Assembly: GCF_003076515.1 (NCBI RefSeq)
Contig: NZ_CP022390.1
Span: 1,860,001-1,924,000, forward strand
Source of the DNA: Alcaligenes aquatilis
GTDB lineage: Bacteria; Pseudomonadota; Gammaproteobacteria; Burkholderiales; Burkholderiaceae_B
Direction: 5' to 3'
Length of the DNA: 64,000 nucleotides
The notes under the pieces: model-generated
Seen by the model: only the letters and a program-made list of their open reading frames with translations
Databases searched by the model: none
Told to the model about the DNA's origin: nothing
Program-made: the position numbers and the translations under genes
Part shown: piece by piece, positions 19,730 through 27,194 of the stretch
Numbering within the stretch: the first letter of the stretch is position 1
How the letters are laid out: each line of letters begins with the position of its first letter

Positions 19730-19745
19730 TTGCCAAATTTGGCAA
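19730..19745. promoter_or_regulatory. perfect 16-bp palindrome upstream of flp
   Basis: TTGCCAAATTTGGCAA is fully symmetric and lies 72-87 bp upstream of the flp ATG, where an operator is expected. The binding protein is unknown. Confidence 0.4.
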
Positions 19746-20335
19746 CTTTCACCGCTAACTGTTATCAATTTTTGTATTTTTCAGATGAAATCATCTTAAA
19801 CCCAGGTATGTCTATGTTTTTACTAGGGTTTACGTGTAACAACCGTTAAATACACAAACGAATTCTAGCCTAAAGATACGAAAAACGCATGATTGTGTAT
19901 TTACAACAGCCAAATTCCCATGAAAAAAGGCTAAAAAACAGCTAATTTGAAACTTTTACTTACCTGTTTTGTGTCGAATCTTGTTAATGTTACCGTTTTT
20001 ATCATTTCAAAATGAAACAGAACAAACGGAAACCCATTGTTGTAGAACACCAGGAATACAGCTTTAATTACTTGAAAGAAAGCGGTTTTTTTTCGATTCG
20101 TCGCTACCCACAAGGGAAAACCAGAACCCCCTTAAGTAAGCATGAATACAGTGATAAAGGACTGTTCGCTAACGAGCTAAATCATGCCTATTTTTTTTAC
20201 GTTTCAGAATGTAATAGTTAACGCTTTTTAAAGCGGCAAGAAGGAATTCCCTGCTTTCAAACACCAAAAAGTGACAGCGAAGATAAACTACGGCACAGTA
20301 GAAAAAAGCGCCCGATTTCTAGCGAATACTCATTA

Positions 20336-22093
20336 ATGAACATGAATCTCAAGCACCACTTGTCGCTGGCCCTGCCCAGAAAAAAAACCCCCGATATCAT
20401 CATCAGCTTGGGTTTATGCATGGGTCTGGCCACAACAGGTTCAGAAAGCTGGGCAGACGCCCCCTTGCGGGGGAACCCGGTTGACTCTTTGCCGCCTATT
20501 AATGCGCCTACACCCAGCACCCGCACGCCCTCTTTACATATCCCGCCCGCAGCAGCCCAAAGTCAGTTGCAACAACAACTGCAACTGCAAGTGGTGGTGC
20601 GCAGCTTTGATGTCAGCGGCAGTCGCAGTATTCCTTTTGAGCAGATCACCGCTATTTTGGAACCCCTGGCCGGCAAAACACTGAGCATTGCCCAGTTGAT
20701 CAATGAGGTGAACAAAATCACCGCCCTGTATCAACAACAAGGCTACCCGCTGTCCTTTGCCATCTTGCAGCAGCAGGACTTCTCGCAAGGACATATCAAG
20801 GTCACGGTGGTGGAGGGCCATGTGGGCAGTGTTCGTATTGAGGGCGATCCAGGACGCAGCCAGGCACGCATCGAACGCATTGCCCAGGCCATGGTGGATG
20901 AAAAGCCGCTGACCCAGCGCACGCTGGAGCGCACCATGAATCTGCTGCGTACCATCCCTGGCCTGAAAATCGATCCCAAGCTGGACATGCCCGTACGCAC
21001 CGATGGCGCCTCTGAACTGCTCATCAATGCCCAGCACAAATCCTTCAGAGCCAATGCCAGTGTCGCGGAAATGGGCTCCAGCAAGCAGGCTCTGGTACAA
21101 CTGAGCGCCAATAGCCTGACTCCCTTGGGCGAAGAGCTAAAACTGACCGCCGCCATTCCTACCCACTCCGAAGACGTCAAATATGTCAGCGGTAACCTGA
21201 CCATCCCCCTGACCGGCAACGGCTTGAACCTGGAAATTGACGGTTATCACTACCGCTCCGAGCCGCGCGACGAAGTGCTGGAAAGCCAGGGCTGGAACCG
21301 TAAGGTCATCAACGAACGCATCGGGGCGGCGATCAGTTATCCCTTTATTCTGAACAATCAGCGCAGCCTTAAAGGCACAGCGGGCTTTTATGCCAGCCGC
21401 TCCCTGGACGATTACACCCACAAAACGCTGGATAATGTCTGGATTGAAAACACCACGGACGTACGCGCTCTGAAGGCCGAATTGCGCTATACCGATGCCT
21501 CGCCACGCCAATCTCGCGAGGTCAATTTCGGGGTATATAAAGGCCTGGATGCCATGGGCGCCCGCAAATCCCTGAACACCTATTTGCAGCGTGATGCCGA
21601 ATCGGATCTGGATTTGGACTTCACCCGCTGGACAGCCTCTTTCAAACAGAACCTGGCTTTGCCAGGCCAGTTCGGCATGAGTTTCTCAGCCAGCGGCCAG
21701 TACAGCTCGAACGTCTTACCAAACTCCGAACAGATTTCTTTTGGCGCCTGGCGGCATGGCTATGGTTACCCACAAGGCGAACTGGCGGGCGACAAAGGCG
21801 TGGGCGCTACGCTGGAGATCAACCGACGCTTCACAAACTCTTCCACCTGGCTCAACAACATTCAGCCGTATATCGCCTATGACTGGGCGCGCGCCTGGTA
21901 CAACCTGGACCGACTCAACAGCTACAACAACCGCAACCTGCGATCTGCTGCGATTGGGGTCCGGCTATCGAACAACAAGCATTATTTGTTTGACATCAAT
22001 GTCGCCAAACCACTGGGAGATTTGCCGGTTAACTCCGATGAACGCAAGCTACGTTTAAACACTAACTTCCTGTTCTTTTACGACGGGTTTTAA
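20336..22093 (+). CDS. TpsB-type (FhaC/ShlB/HecB) outer-membrane transporter, orphan
   Basis: Two-partner-secretion transporter of 585 residues. A signal peptide ends near SESWA, then a Pro/Gln-rich linker. A first POTRA domain (~residues 82-160) starts VVVRSFDVSGSRSIPFEQI, with KITALYQQQGYPLSFAI and VTVVEGHVGSVRIEGD. A second POTRA domain follows, then a 16-strand barrel from ~residue 220 ending in terminal Phe (FLFFYDGF). The lid-loop signature, usually VRGY/F, reads RHGYGYPQGELAGDKG, so it is divergent. No TpsA exoprotein with a filamentous-haemagglutinin N-domain is adjacent. The downstream genes are repeat lipoproteins, which raises the question of whether these are its clients. A terminator follows at 22121. 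Confidence 0.9.
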   Translation: MNMNLKHHLSLALPRKKTPDIIISLGLCMGLATTGSESWADAPLRGNPVDSLPPINAPTPSTRTPSLHIPPAAAQSQLQQQLQLQVVVRSFDVSGSRSIPFEQITAILEPLAGKTLSIAQLINEVNKITALYQQQGYPLSFAILQQQDFSQGHIKVTVVEGHVGSVRIEGDPGRSQARIERIAQAMVDEKPLTQRTLERTMNLLRTIPGLKIDPKLDMPVRTDGASELLINAQHKSFRANASVAEMGSSKQALVQLSANSLTPLGEELKLTAAIPTHSEDVKYVSGNLTIPLTGNGLNLEIDGYHYRSEPRDEVLESQGWNRKVINERIGAAISYPFILNNQRSLKGTAGFYASRSLDDYTHKTLDNVWIENTTDVRALKAELRYTDASPRQSREVNFGVYKGLDAMGARKSLNTYLQRDAESDLDLDFTRWTASFKQNLALPGQFGMSFSASGQYSSNVLPNSEQISFGAWRHGYGYPQGELAGDKGVGATLEINRRFTNSSTWLNNIQPYIAYDWARAWYNLDRLNSYNNRNLRSAAIGVRLSNNKHYLFDINVAKPLGDLPVNSDERKLRLNTNFLFFYDGF

Positions 22094-22120
22094 ACACGGC
22101 ACCTGTTGCACAGTTCCCCC

Positions 22121-22150
22121 AAGGCCATCACAAGATGGCCTTTTTTGTTT
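22121..22150 (+). terminator. rho-independent terminator after the TpsB gene
   Basis: AGGCCATC pairs with GATGGCCT over a 4-base loop, followed by a T-run. It separates the TpsB gene from the lipoprotein operon. Confidence 0.85.
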
Positions 22151-22190
22151 TGCATTCCAACGAATTTCAAGCTCAGGTGTTACGAAAAAC

Positions 22191-22200
22191 GTTACGTAAC
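22191..22200. promoter_or_regulatory. GTTACGTAAC palindrome upstream of the first repeat lipoprotein gene
   Basis: Perfect 10-bp palindrome located 148 bp upstream of the sigma54 -24 element at 22348. An additional half-site, TGTTACG, lies at 22179-22185. The same palindrome recurs at 24873 upstream of the second lipoprotein gene. The spacing fits an enhancer site for a sigma54 activator; a MarR operator is an alternative. Confidence 0.55.
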
Positions 22201-22347
22201 AGGAACGGAACACTCCACAAAAACAGCCTTCAACAAGCTTAAATGAGCCTTGAAACCTGGCAGCATGATTTCAAAAGAAAACAAAAAACCAACCTAACCA
22301 TTTGATTAAAAACAATAAAACCAAAACAAAGCATCACCAAACAAATC

Positions 22348-22363
22348 TGGCACGATACTTGCT
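22348..22363 (+). promoter_or_regulatory. sigma54 (-24/-12) promoter of the first repeat lipoprotein gene
   Basis: TGGCACGATACTTGCT matches the full consensus TGGCACG-N4-TTGCT with GG and GC separated by 10 bases. The predicted transcript start is about 12 bases after the GC, leaving a leader of ~45 bases to the ATG at 22420. Confidence 0.88.
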
Positions 22364-22419
22364 TAATGTCTATCAAGAGCCCCTTGAGGGCGTGCTCACA
22401 CTTCAGATCGGAGTCAGAC

Positions 22420-24234
22420 ATGAAAGCAAGGAATTCAGCAAGAAACGCCTCGACCCAACGCAAGCTGCAACGCGCCGTTGTCGCTACCTTAGTCATCAGC
22501 GCCGCCGTTCTGGCCGGTTGCTCCTCGCGCGGTGGGGTACGCGATGGTCTGGATGTATCGGTTCGCCCACCTGTTGTTGATCCCAACCTGCCCAACCCCG
22601 GCGATGGCGACCATGGCGGCGGAGACAACGGCGGTGGAGATAACGGCGGTGGGGACAATGGTGGCGGCGATAACGGCGGCAAGGACACTAGCCTGACACA
22701 AAATGCGCTGGGCAATCTGGGCCAGGCAGTGGACAACGTAGTGCCCTTGAACCTGAGCAAAACGGGCAATCAACTGGGCAAAACGCTCGATAGCGCACTC
22801 AAACCCGTCACCGACATCGTGACCGACACCACACGCACCGTCGGCGGCGTGACTGGACTGGGCCAACCGGTCAACGGTCTGACAAATCAAGTCGGTGGCG
22901 TTGTGACCAATCTGGGCGAGCAATTAGGTCAGACAGGCCTGCCCCTGAATCTGGGTGAAGGCGCTGGCGGCCTGCTATCCCATCTGGGTCAAGCCGTCGG
23001 TTCGGTCGGCGGCTTGCTGGTTAACGATCCCAACAACCCCAACCCGCTGGGCAACACCCTGCACCACGCCACCAAAGGCGTAGAAGTGCTGACCGGCTCC
23101 TTGCTGGGTGAAGGCAGCCTGCTGCACCCATTGACCTCACAACTGGGCCTGGACGGAATCTTGTTGGCGGGCAGCGGCGAACCCATCCTGCAACCTGCAC
23201 TGGGCAATGTCGGGCAAACCGTGGACAACATTCTGCCGCTGGGCCTGAACCCGATTCTGGGTGATGTGGGTGGCGCCTTGGATAACACGGTGGCACCGGT
23301 CGTTGCCACCGTCACCAATGTGACTCAGCAAGTGGGTGATGGCCTAGGAGTAGGCCAACCCATCAATGCGTTGCTCGGGGGTGTCGGTAGTGCCTTGGGG
23401 AACGTGGGTAGCCAGTTGGACAATGCAGCGCCTCTTGGACTGGGCGGTGTCGTAGGACATCTGGGACAGGCTGTCGCCTCGGCAGGCGGGTTGTTGCACG
23501 CGACAGATGCAAACACCAATCCCTTGGGCAACACCTTGAATCACGCCACCCAAGCCGTCGCTTCCCTGACAGGTGGCTTAGGCGGCATCACAGGCGGTGA
23601 AGGGGGTGGCCTGCTGGCACCTGTAACCGGGCTGCTAGGTGGCCTTGGTGGCGGAGATGGAGCGAACGGCGGTTTGCTGGCACCCGTCACTAACCTGGTC
23701 GGTGGTTTGACCGGCGGTTTGGGCGGCGGTGATGCTGCCAACGGTGGGCTGCTGGCCCCGGTTACTGGTTTGGTCAGTGGACTCACTGGCGGCTTGGGCG
23801 GCGGCGACGGCGCGAACGGTGGGCTACTGGCCCCGGTTACCAACCTGGTCGGTGGCTTGACCGGAGGCTTGGGCGGTGGTGAGGTCGCCAACGGCGGACT
23901 ATTGGCCCCCGTCACTAACCTGGTTGGCGGTTTAACGGGTGGCTTGACTGGTGGTGACGCATCCAACGGTGGCTTGCTAGCCCCTGTAACCGGCCTTCTG
24001 GGCGGTATCACAGGCAGTGTTTCGATTGGTGGTGGCGCCGCCGTAGAAGGCCAGGCAGGTGGCGGCTTACTGGCACCGGTTACCGGTTTGGTCGGCGGCC
24101 TGGTGGGTGGATTGACCGGCGGCGTCAACGTGCAGGCAAATGCAGACACAAGCGGCGGTGGGCAAGCCAATGGCGGCTTGCTGGCGCCCGTAACCGGCTT
24201 GCTCGGTGGCCTGCTGGGAGGTGGCCGTCAATGA
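22420..24234 (+). CDS. Gly/Leu-rich repeat lipoprotein with DNGGG stalk and LLAPVT repeats
   Basis: About 604 residues; the ATG at 22420 has GGAG 8 bases upstream. The signal peptide has lipobox VLAGC near residue 35. A short DNGGG stalk follows (five units, 22609-22680). Residues ~90-385 contain two tandem copies of a ~150-residue module marked by GQAVDNVVPL / GQTVDNILPL, TGLGQPVNGL / VGQPINALL, GGVVTNLGEQL, and DPNNPNPL / DANTNPL. The C-terminal ~220 residues are 25-residue repeats of the form NGGLLAPVTNLVGGLTGGLGGGDAA. The end is a conserved NGGLLAPVTGLLGGLLGG plus GRQ. Automated tools may call such proteins collagen-like, but there is no Gly-X-Y periodicity. I do not recognise a characterised homologue. 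It overlaps the MarR gene by 4 bp and has its own sigma54 promoter. A surface adhesin or matrix role is inference. Confidence 0.82.
   Translation: MKARNSARNASTQRKLQRAVVATLVISAAVLAGCSSRGGVRDGLDVSVRPPVVDPNLPNPGDGDHGGGDNGGGDNGGGDNGGGDNGGKDTSLTQNALGNLGQAVDNVVPLNLSKTGNQLGKTLDSALKPVTDIVTDTTRTVGGVTGLGQPVNGLTNQVGGVVTNLGEQLGQTGLPLNLGEGAGGLLSHLGQAVGSVGGLLVNDPNNPNPLGNTLHHATKGVEVLTGSLLGEGSLLHPLTSQLGLDGILLAGSGEPILQPALGNVGQTVDNILPLGLNPILGDVGGALDNTVAPVVATVTNVTQQVGDGLGVGQPINALLGGVGSALGNVGSQLDNAAPLGLGGVVGHLGQAVASAGGLLHATDANTNPLGNTLNHATQAVASLTGGLGGITGGEGGGLLAPVTGLLGGLGGGDGANGGLLAPVTNLVGGLTGGLGGGDAANGGLLAPVTGLVSGLTGGLGGGDGANGGLLAPVTNLVGGLTGGLGGGEVANGGLLAPVTNLVGGLTGGLTGGDASNGGLLAPVTGLLGGITGSVSIGGGAAVEGQAGGGLLAPVTGLVGGLVGGLTGGVNVQANADTSGGGQANGGLLAPVTGLLGGLLGGGRQ
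23665..24039 (+). repeat. 75-bp tandem repeats encoding 25-residue LLAPVT units (first lipoprotein)
   Basis: Units begin with the Asn codon at 23665, 23740, 23815, 23890 and 23965, an exact 75-bp period. Copies differ by synonymous and a few non-synonymous changes. Two more distant LLAPVT units follow further downstream. Confidence 0.88.
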
Positions 24235-24821
24235 TGAATAAAGTCATGAACCCGGTCAGTTTGCCGGTGAGCCGTCACCCTGGCGCACAAAGTGCCGGGG
24301 CCCGCTCCAACTGGTCCTCGCACAACGATGAACACAGCATGCTTTCAGAAAAGATGCTGATGGATCTGGGCAAGATGCTGGGTCGTCAGTTCACCATCTA
24401 CGCAGAAGCTCTGAAAGCCAGCTTGGCCGAAGAGGCAAACATGCCTCTGAACGATTTCAAGGCCTTGGAATACATCATGGAATTCGATGCCTTGCCCACT
24501 GGTCAGTTAGCACACCTGATGGACTTGAGTGCCAGCGGTGTCAGCGCCCTGATCAACCGCCTTGAACATCGGGGTTACATCACACGGGGCCGTCACCCCC
24601 TGGACAAGCGCGTAATTGCCTTGCACCCGGTGATGGAAAAGTGTCGCGAGGTTCTGGCTGTGAAAGAGCGTGCCATTAATCAGGCCATCAACACCGCAGC
24701 GAATCAAAACCCGGCCCAGCTAATTGCCATGTACGACTTTCTGGTCGATAGCATGAGCACCTTCAGGCAGAACACCAAAGCCTGGCTGGATGCCAAGGCC
24801 CTGGTGCCACGAACCTCCTGA
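24231..24821 (+). CDS. MarR-family transcriptional regulator
   Basis: Protein of 196 residues. A ~35-residue basic/Ser-rich N-terminal tail precedes a MarR winged helix: FKALEYIMEFDALPTGQLAHL, then recognition helix DLSASGVSALINRLEHRGYI and wing RGRHPLDKRVIAL. It overlaps the lipoprotein gene by 4 bp (ATGA), so it is co-translated with it. It is a paralogue of the regulator at 28254, sharing the LDLS/MDLS-SG-ALI-RLE core. The ligand and operator are unknown; control of the lipoprotein genes is inferred from linkage. A terminator follows directly. Confidence 0.9.
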   Translation: MMNKVMNPVSLPVSRHPGAQSAGARSNWSSHNDEHSMLSEKMLMDLGKMLGRQFTIYAEALKASLAEEANMPLNDFKALEYIMEFDALPTGQLAHLMDLSASGVSALINRLEHRGYITRGRHPLDKRVIALHPVMEKCREVLAVKERAINQAINTAANQNPAQLIAMYDFLVDSMSTFRQNTKAWLDAKALVPRTS

Positions 24822-24840
24822 GCGCCCTGCCCTCCCTCTA

Positions 24841-24872
24841 CCGAACCGCTGCTTGTCAGCGGTTCTTTTTTT
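24841..24872 (+). terminator. rho-independent terminator after the first MarR gene
   Basis: GAACCGCTG pairs with CAGCGGTTC over a 5-base loop, followed by a run of T residues. It ends immediately before the second GTTACGTAAC site. Confidence 0.9.
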
Positions 24873-24882
24873 GTTACGTAAC
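24873..24882. promoter_or_regulatory. GTTACGTAAC palindrome upstream of the second repeat lipoprotein gene
   Basis: Identical to the site at 22191 (11 bp shared: GTTACGTAACA) and 104 bp upstream of the sigma54 -24 element at 24986. An additional half-site CGTAACA lies at 24907-24913. Recurrence at the same relative place in two promoter regions argues for function. Confidence 0.55.
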
Positions 24883-24985
24883 ACGTTCCACCCAAAGCCC
24901 AAAACCCGTAACAAATAGCCCTCTTTTTTTTGCTTACTTTGCGCCAAACCAAGAGCACATGCGGCCTATCGCAAACCCAATTAAT

Positions 24986-25001
24986 TGGCATGCAAATTGC
25001 T
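24986..25001 (+). promoter_or_regulatory. sigma54 (-24/-12) promoter of the second repeat lipoprotein gene
   Basis: TGGCATGCAAATTGCT matches the -24/-12 consensus with correct 10-base spacing between GG and GC. The predicted start leaves a leader of ~42 bases before the ATG at 25055. Confidence 0.85.
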
Positions 25002-25054
25002 TATACAAGAATCAGGAAGCAAGCAAGTACCCCGATCATTTATTGGAGCAAGCA

Positions 25055-27091
25055 ATGCATAAAAATACAGACAGCAAGAAACCAGGCCTACGCCTGACAC
25101 TCCTGGCCACCTTAATGGCCAGCACATTGACCTTGACCGCCTGCGGCAGCTTATTAGGAGGCGGCAGTGGTGGTGGCGGTGGAGAAACCCCCACCAACCC
25201 TGGCCCAGGTACGGGCGGACCAGGTAACGGCGGCGATAACGGCGGTGGCGACAACGGCGGTGGCGACAACGGCGGCGGCGACAACGGCGGTGGTGATAAC
25301 GGCGGCGGTGATAACGGCGGTGGCGACAACGGCGGCGGCGACAACGGCGGTGGTGATAACGGCGGCGGCGACAACGGCGGCGGCGACAACGGCGGCGGCG
25401 ACAACGGCGGCGGCGACAACGGCGGCGGCGACAACGGCGGCGGCGACAACGGCGGCGGCGACAACGGCGGTGGCGATAACGGCGGCGGTGATAACGGCGG
25501 TGGTGATAACGGCGGTGGTGATAACGGCGGAAACCCTCACACTCCAGGCCCCCTTGAAACTACGCTGAATAATGTCGGCGAAGCCGTCGACAATGTCCTG
25601 CCAGTCGGTCTACAAGATACCGGTGGCAAACTGGGCAAAACACTGGACACCGTGGTTGCTCCTGTCGTGGACACAGCCACGGGTCTGACTCAACAAATTG
25701 GCGGCGCAACCGGCTTGGGCCAGCCCATCAATGGTCTAACACAGCAAGTAGGTGGTGTTGTGACCAATCTGGGCGAGCAACTGGGCAATAGTGGCCTGCC
25801 CCTGAATCTAGGCCAAGGCGTAGGCGGTCTCTTAACGGGATTGGGCAACGCGGTGGGCAGTGCAGGCGGTTTGCTGCATGCTGACGCCAACAACCCTAAT
25901 CCATTGACCGCCGTGCTGGGCCACGCCACAGGTGGCGTGGCGGCACTGACCGACTCCCTCTTGGGCGAAGGCAGCTTGTTGCATCCCATCACCGGCCAAC
26001 TCGGTTTGGGCGGTTTGCTGGACGGTACCGATGCCGCCCCCATTCTTGAACCTTCCCTTGCCAACGTAGGCCAGACTGTCGACAACATCTTGCCTGTTGG
26101 CTTGAACCCCATCCTGGGCAATGTCGGTGAAACCCTGGATACCGTGGTCGCTCCTGTAGGTGCCACGGTGACCAATATCACTCAACAAGTGGGCGATGGC
26201 CTAGGTGTTGGCCAGCCCATCAACGCCCTATTGGGCGGCGTAGGTAGTGCCCTGGGCAATGTGGGTACTCAGATCGATGGCGCCGCCCCGCTGGGTCTGG
26301 GCGGTGTCGTTGGACACTTGGGCCAGGCCGTTGCCTCGGTCGGTGGACTGGTTCACCAAACTGACAGCAATACAAACCCGCTGGGCAACACCTTGAACCA
26401 CGCCACACAAGCCGTCGCCTCCCTGACCGGTGGCCTGACAGGTAACGGCGAAGGTGGCTTGCTCTCACCAGTTACCGGCTTGCTCGGCGGCCTGACAGGA
26501 GGCTTGGGCGGTGGTGACGCTGCCAACGGCGGTTTGCTGGCTCCCGTCACAAATCTGGTCGGTGGCCTGACCGGAGGACTGGGTGGTGGTGACGCCGCTA
26601 ACGGCGGCTTGTTGGCTCCTGTCACGGGTCTGGTCGGTGGTTTGGTCGGCGGTTTGGGTGGTGGCGAAGGTGCCAACGGCGGTTTGCTGGCTCCCGTCAC
26701 GAATCTAGTGGGTGGCCTGACCGGGGGACTGGGTGGTGGCGAAGGTGCCAACGGCGGTTTGCTGGCTCCCGTCACGAATCTGGTGGGTGGCCTGACCGGA
26801 GGACTGGGTGGTGGTGATGCTGCCAACGGCGGTTTGCTGGCTCCCGTCACAAATCTGGTGGGTGGCCTGACCGGGGGACTGGGTGGTGGTGACGCCGCCA
26901 ACGGCGGTTTGCTGGCTCCTGTAACTGGCTTGGTCGGTGGTTTGACCGGCGGGCTTTTGGGCGGAGCAGCCCCTTCGGTAGATGGCGGTGCCTCTGGCAG
27001 CGTGAATGCCGGTGGTGGGACCACCAACAACGGCGGCTTGCTGGCCCCGGTAACCGGCCTGCTCGGCGGCTTGCTGGGCGGCCCCCGCTAA
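25055..27091 (+). CDS. Gly/Leu-rich repeat lipoprotein with long DNGGG stalk and LLAPVT repeats
   Basis: About 678 residues; the ATG at 25055 has GGAG 8 bases upstream. The lipobox LTAC is at ~residues 27-30. A Gly/Pro linker leads to ~20 consecutive GGGDN units (~residues 59-158), then two tandem ~150-residue modules like those of the 22420 protein (GEAVDNVLPV, GQTVDNILPV, VGQPINALL, DANNPNPL, DSNTNPL). These are followed by 25-residue NGGLLAPVT repeats and the terminal NGGLLAPVTGLLGGLLGG plus PR. The main difference from its paralogue is the four-fold longer stalk. There is no Gly-X-Y collagen pattern. It is likely outer-membrane anchored, with the DNGGG stalk as a flexible, possibly Ca-binding spacer; this is inference. 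Confidence 0.82.
   Translation: MHKNTDSKKPGLRLTLLATLMASTLTLTACGSLLGGGSGGGGGETPTNPGPGTGGPGNGGDNGGGDNGGGDNGGGDNGGGDNGGGDNGGGDNGGGDNGGGDNGGGDNGGGDNGGGDNGGGDNGGGDNGGGDNGGGDNGGGDNGGGDNGGGDNGGGDNGGNPHTPGPLETTLNNVGEAVDNVLPVGLQDTGGKLGKTLDTVVAPVVDTATGLTQQIGGATGLGQPINGLTQQVGGVVTNLGEQLGNSGLPLNLGQGVGGLLTGLGNAVGSAGGLLHADANNPNPLTAVLGHATGGVAALTDSLLGEGSLLHPITGQLGLGGLLDGTDAAPILEPSLANVGQTVDNILPVGLNPILGNVGETLDTVVAPVGATVTNITQQVGDGLGVGQPINALLGGVGSALGNVGTQIDGAAPLGLGGVVGHLGQAVASVGGLVHQTDSNTNPLGNTLNHATQAVASLTGGLTGNGEGGLLSPVTGLLGGLTGGLGGGDAANGGLLAPVTNLVGGLTGGLGGGDAANGGLLAPVTGLVGGLVGGLGGGEGANGGLLAPVTNLVGGLTGGLGGGEGANGGLLAPVTNLVGGLTGGLGGGDAANGGLLAPVTNLVGGLTGGLGGGDAANGGLLAPVTGLVGGLTGGLLGGAAPSVDGGASGSVNAGGGTTNNGGLLAPVTGLLGGLLGGPR
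25229..25531 (+). repeat. 15-bp tandem repeats encoding (GGGDN)n stalk
   Basis: One GGDN unit followed by 19 GGGDN units of exactly 15 bp each; copies vary only at third positions (gac/gat, ggc/ggt). Such runs change copy number readily by slippage or recombination, always in frame. Confidence 0.93.
26525..26974 (+). repeat. 75-bp tandem repeats encoding 25-residue LLAPVT units (second lipoprotein)
   Basis: Units start with the Asn codon at 26525, 26600, 26675, 26750, 26825 and 26900, an exact 75-bp period. Neighbouring copies are nearly identical at DNA level, which suggests recent duplication or gene conversion; the last unit diverges at its end. Confidence 0.92.
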
Positions 27092-27097
27092 ACGGAA

Positions 27098-27123
27098 GGA
27101 TGGGGCGCTCAACCGCCCCATCC
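27098..27123 (+). other. strong hairpin between the second lipoprotein and the exported paralogue
   Basis: GGATGGGGCG pairs perfectly with CGCCCCATCC over a 6-base loop. No T-run follows, so it is more likely an mRNA stability or processing element between 27091 and 27195 than a terminator. Confidence 0.6.
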
Positions 27124-27194
27124 CTTATCCCCAGGAGCTCACTCATTCAGATTTGAAACGCCTGAGCAATCCTGATCTTCAGATGGAGTAAGTC

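Larger units (their letters stand above)
19659..20335. other. 677-bp AT-rich intergenic region between flp and the TpsB gene
   Basis: Divergent promoter region, clearly more AT-rich than its surroundings. It holds the flp leader hairpin and the 16-bp palindrome. A GTTTACGTGTAAC sequence at 19828-19840 loosely resembles the GTTACGTAAC sites upstream of the two repeat lipoproteins. Short open frames of 60-69 codons occur on both strands between 19931 and 20221 but overlap antisense and look like nothing known. No credible additional gene was found. Confidence 0.6.

Noticed and set aside
19720..19737. sigma54-like sequence TGGCAAAGTGTTGTGC upstream of flp on the minus strand
   Set aside because: GG to GC spacing is 11, not 10, and the -12 TTGC is broken; not strong enough to report as a promoter.
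19931..20221. Small open frames of 60 and 69 codons on opposite strands in the flp/TpsB gap
   Set aside because: They overlap antisense, have no ribosome sites and resemble no family; the region is AT-rich.
25036..25540. Long Pro/Ser-rich and Ala/Val-rich open frames antisense to or out of frame with the DNGGG repeat
   Set aside because: They are translations of the 15-bp repeat in other frames; no start context or independent evidence.
25229..26974. CRISPR array
   Set aside because: Repeats are coding, contiguous and without spacers; no cas genes.
22420..27091. Collagen-like triple-helix proteins
   Set aside because: Gly-rich but without Gly-X-Y periodicity; the true units are five and 25 residues long.
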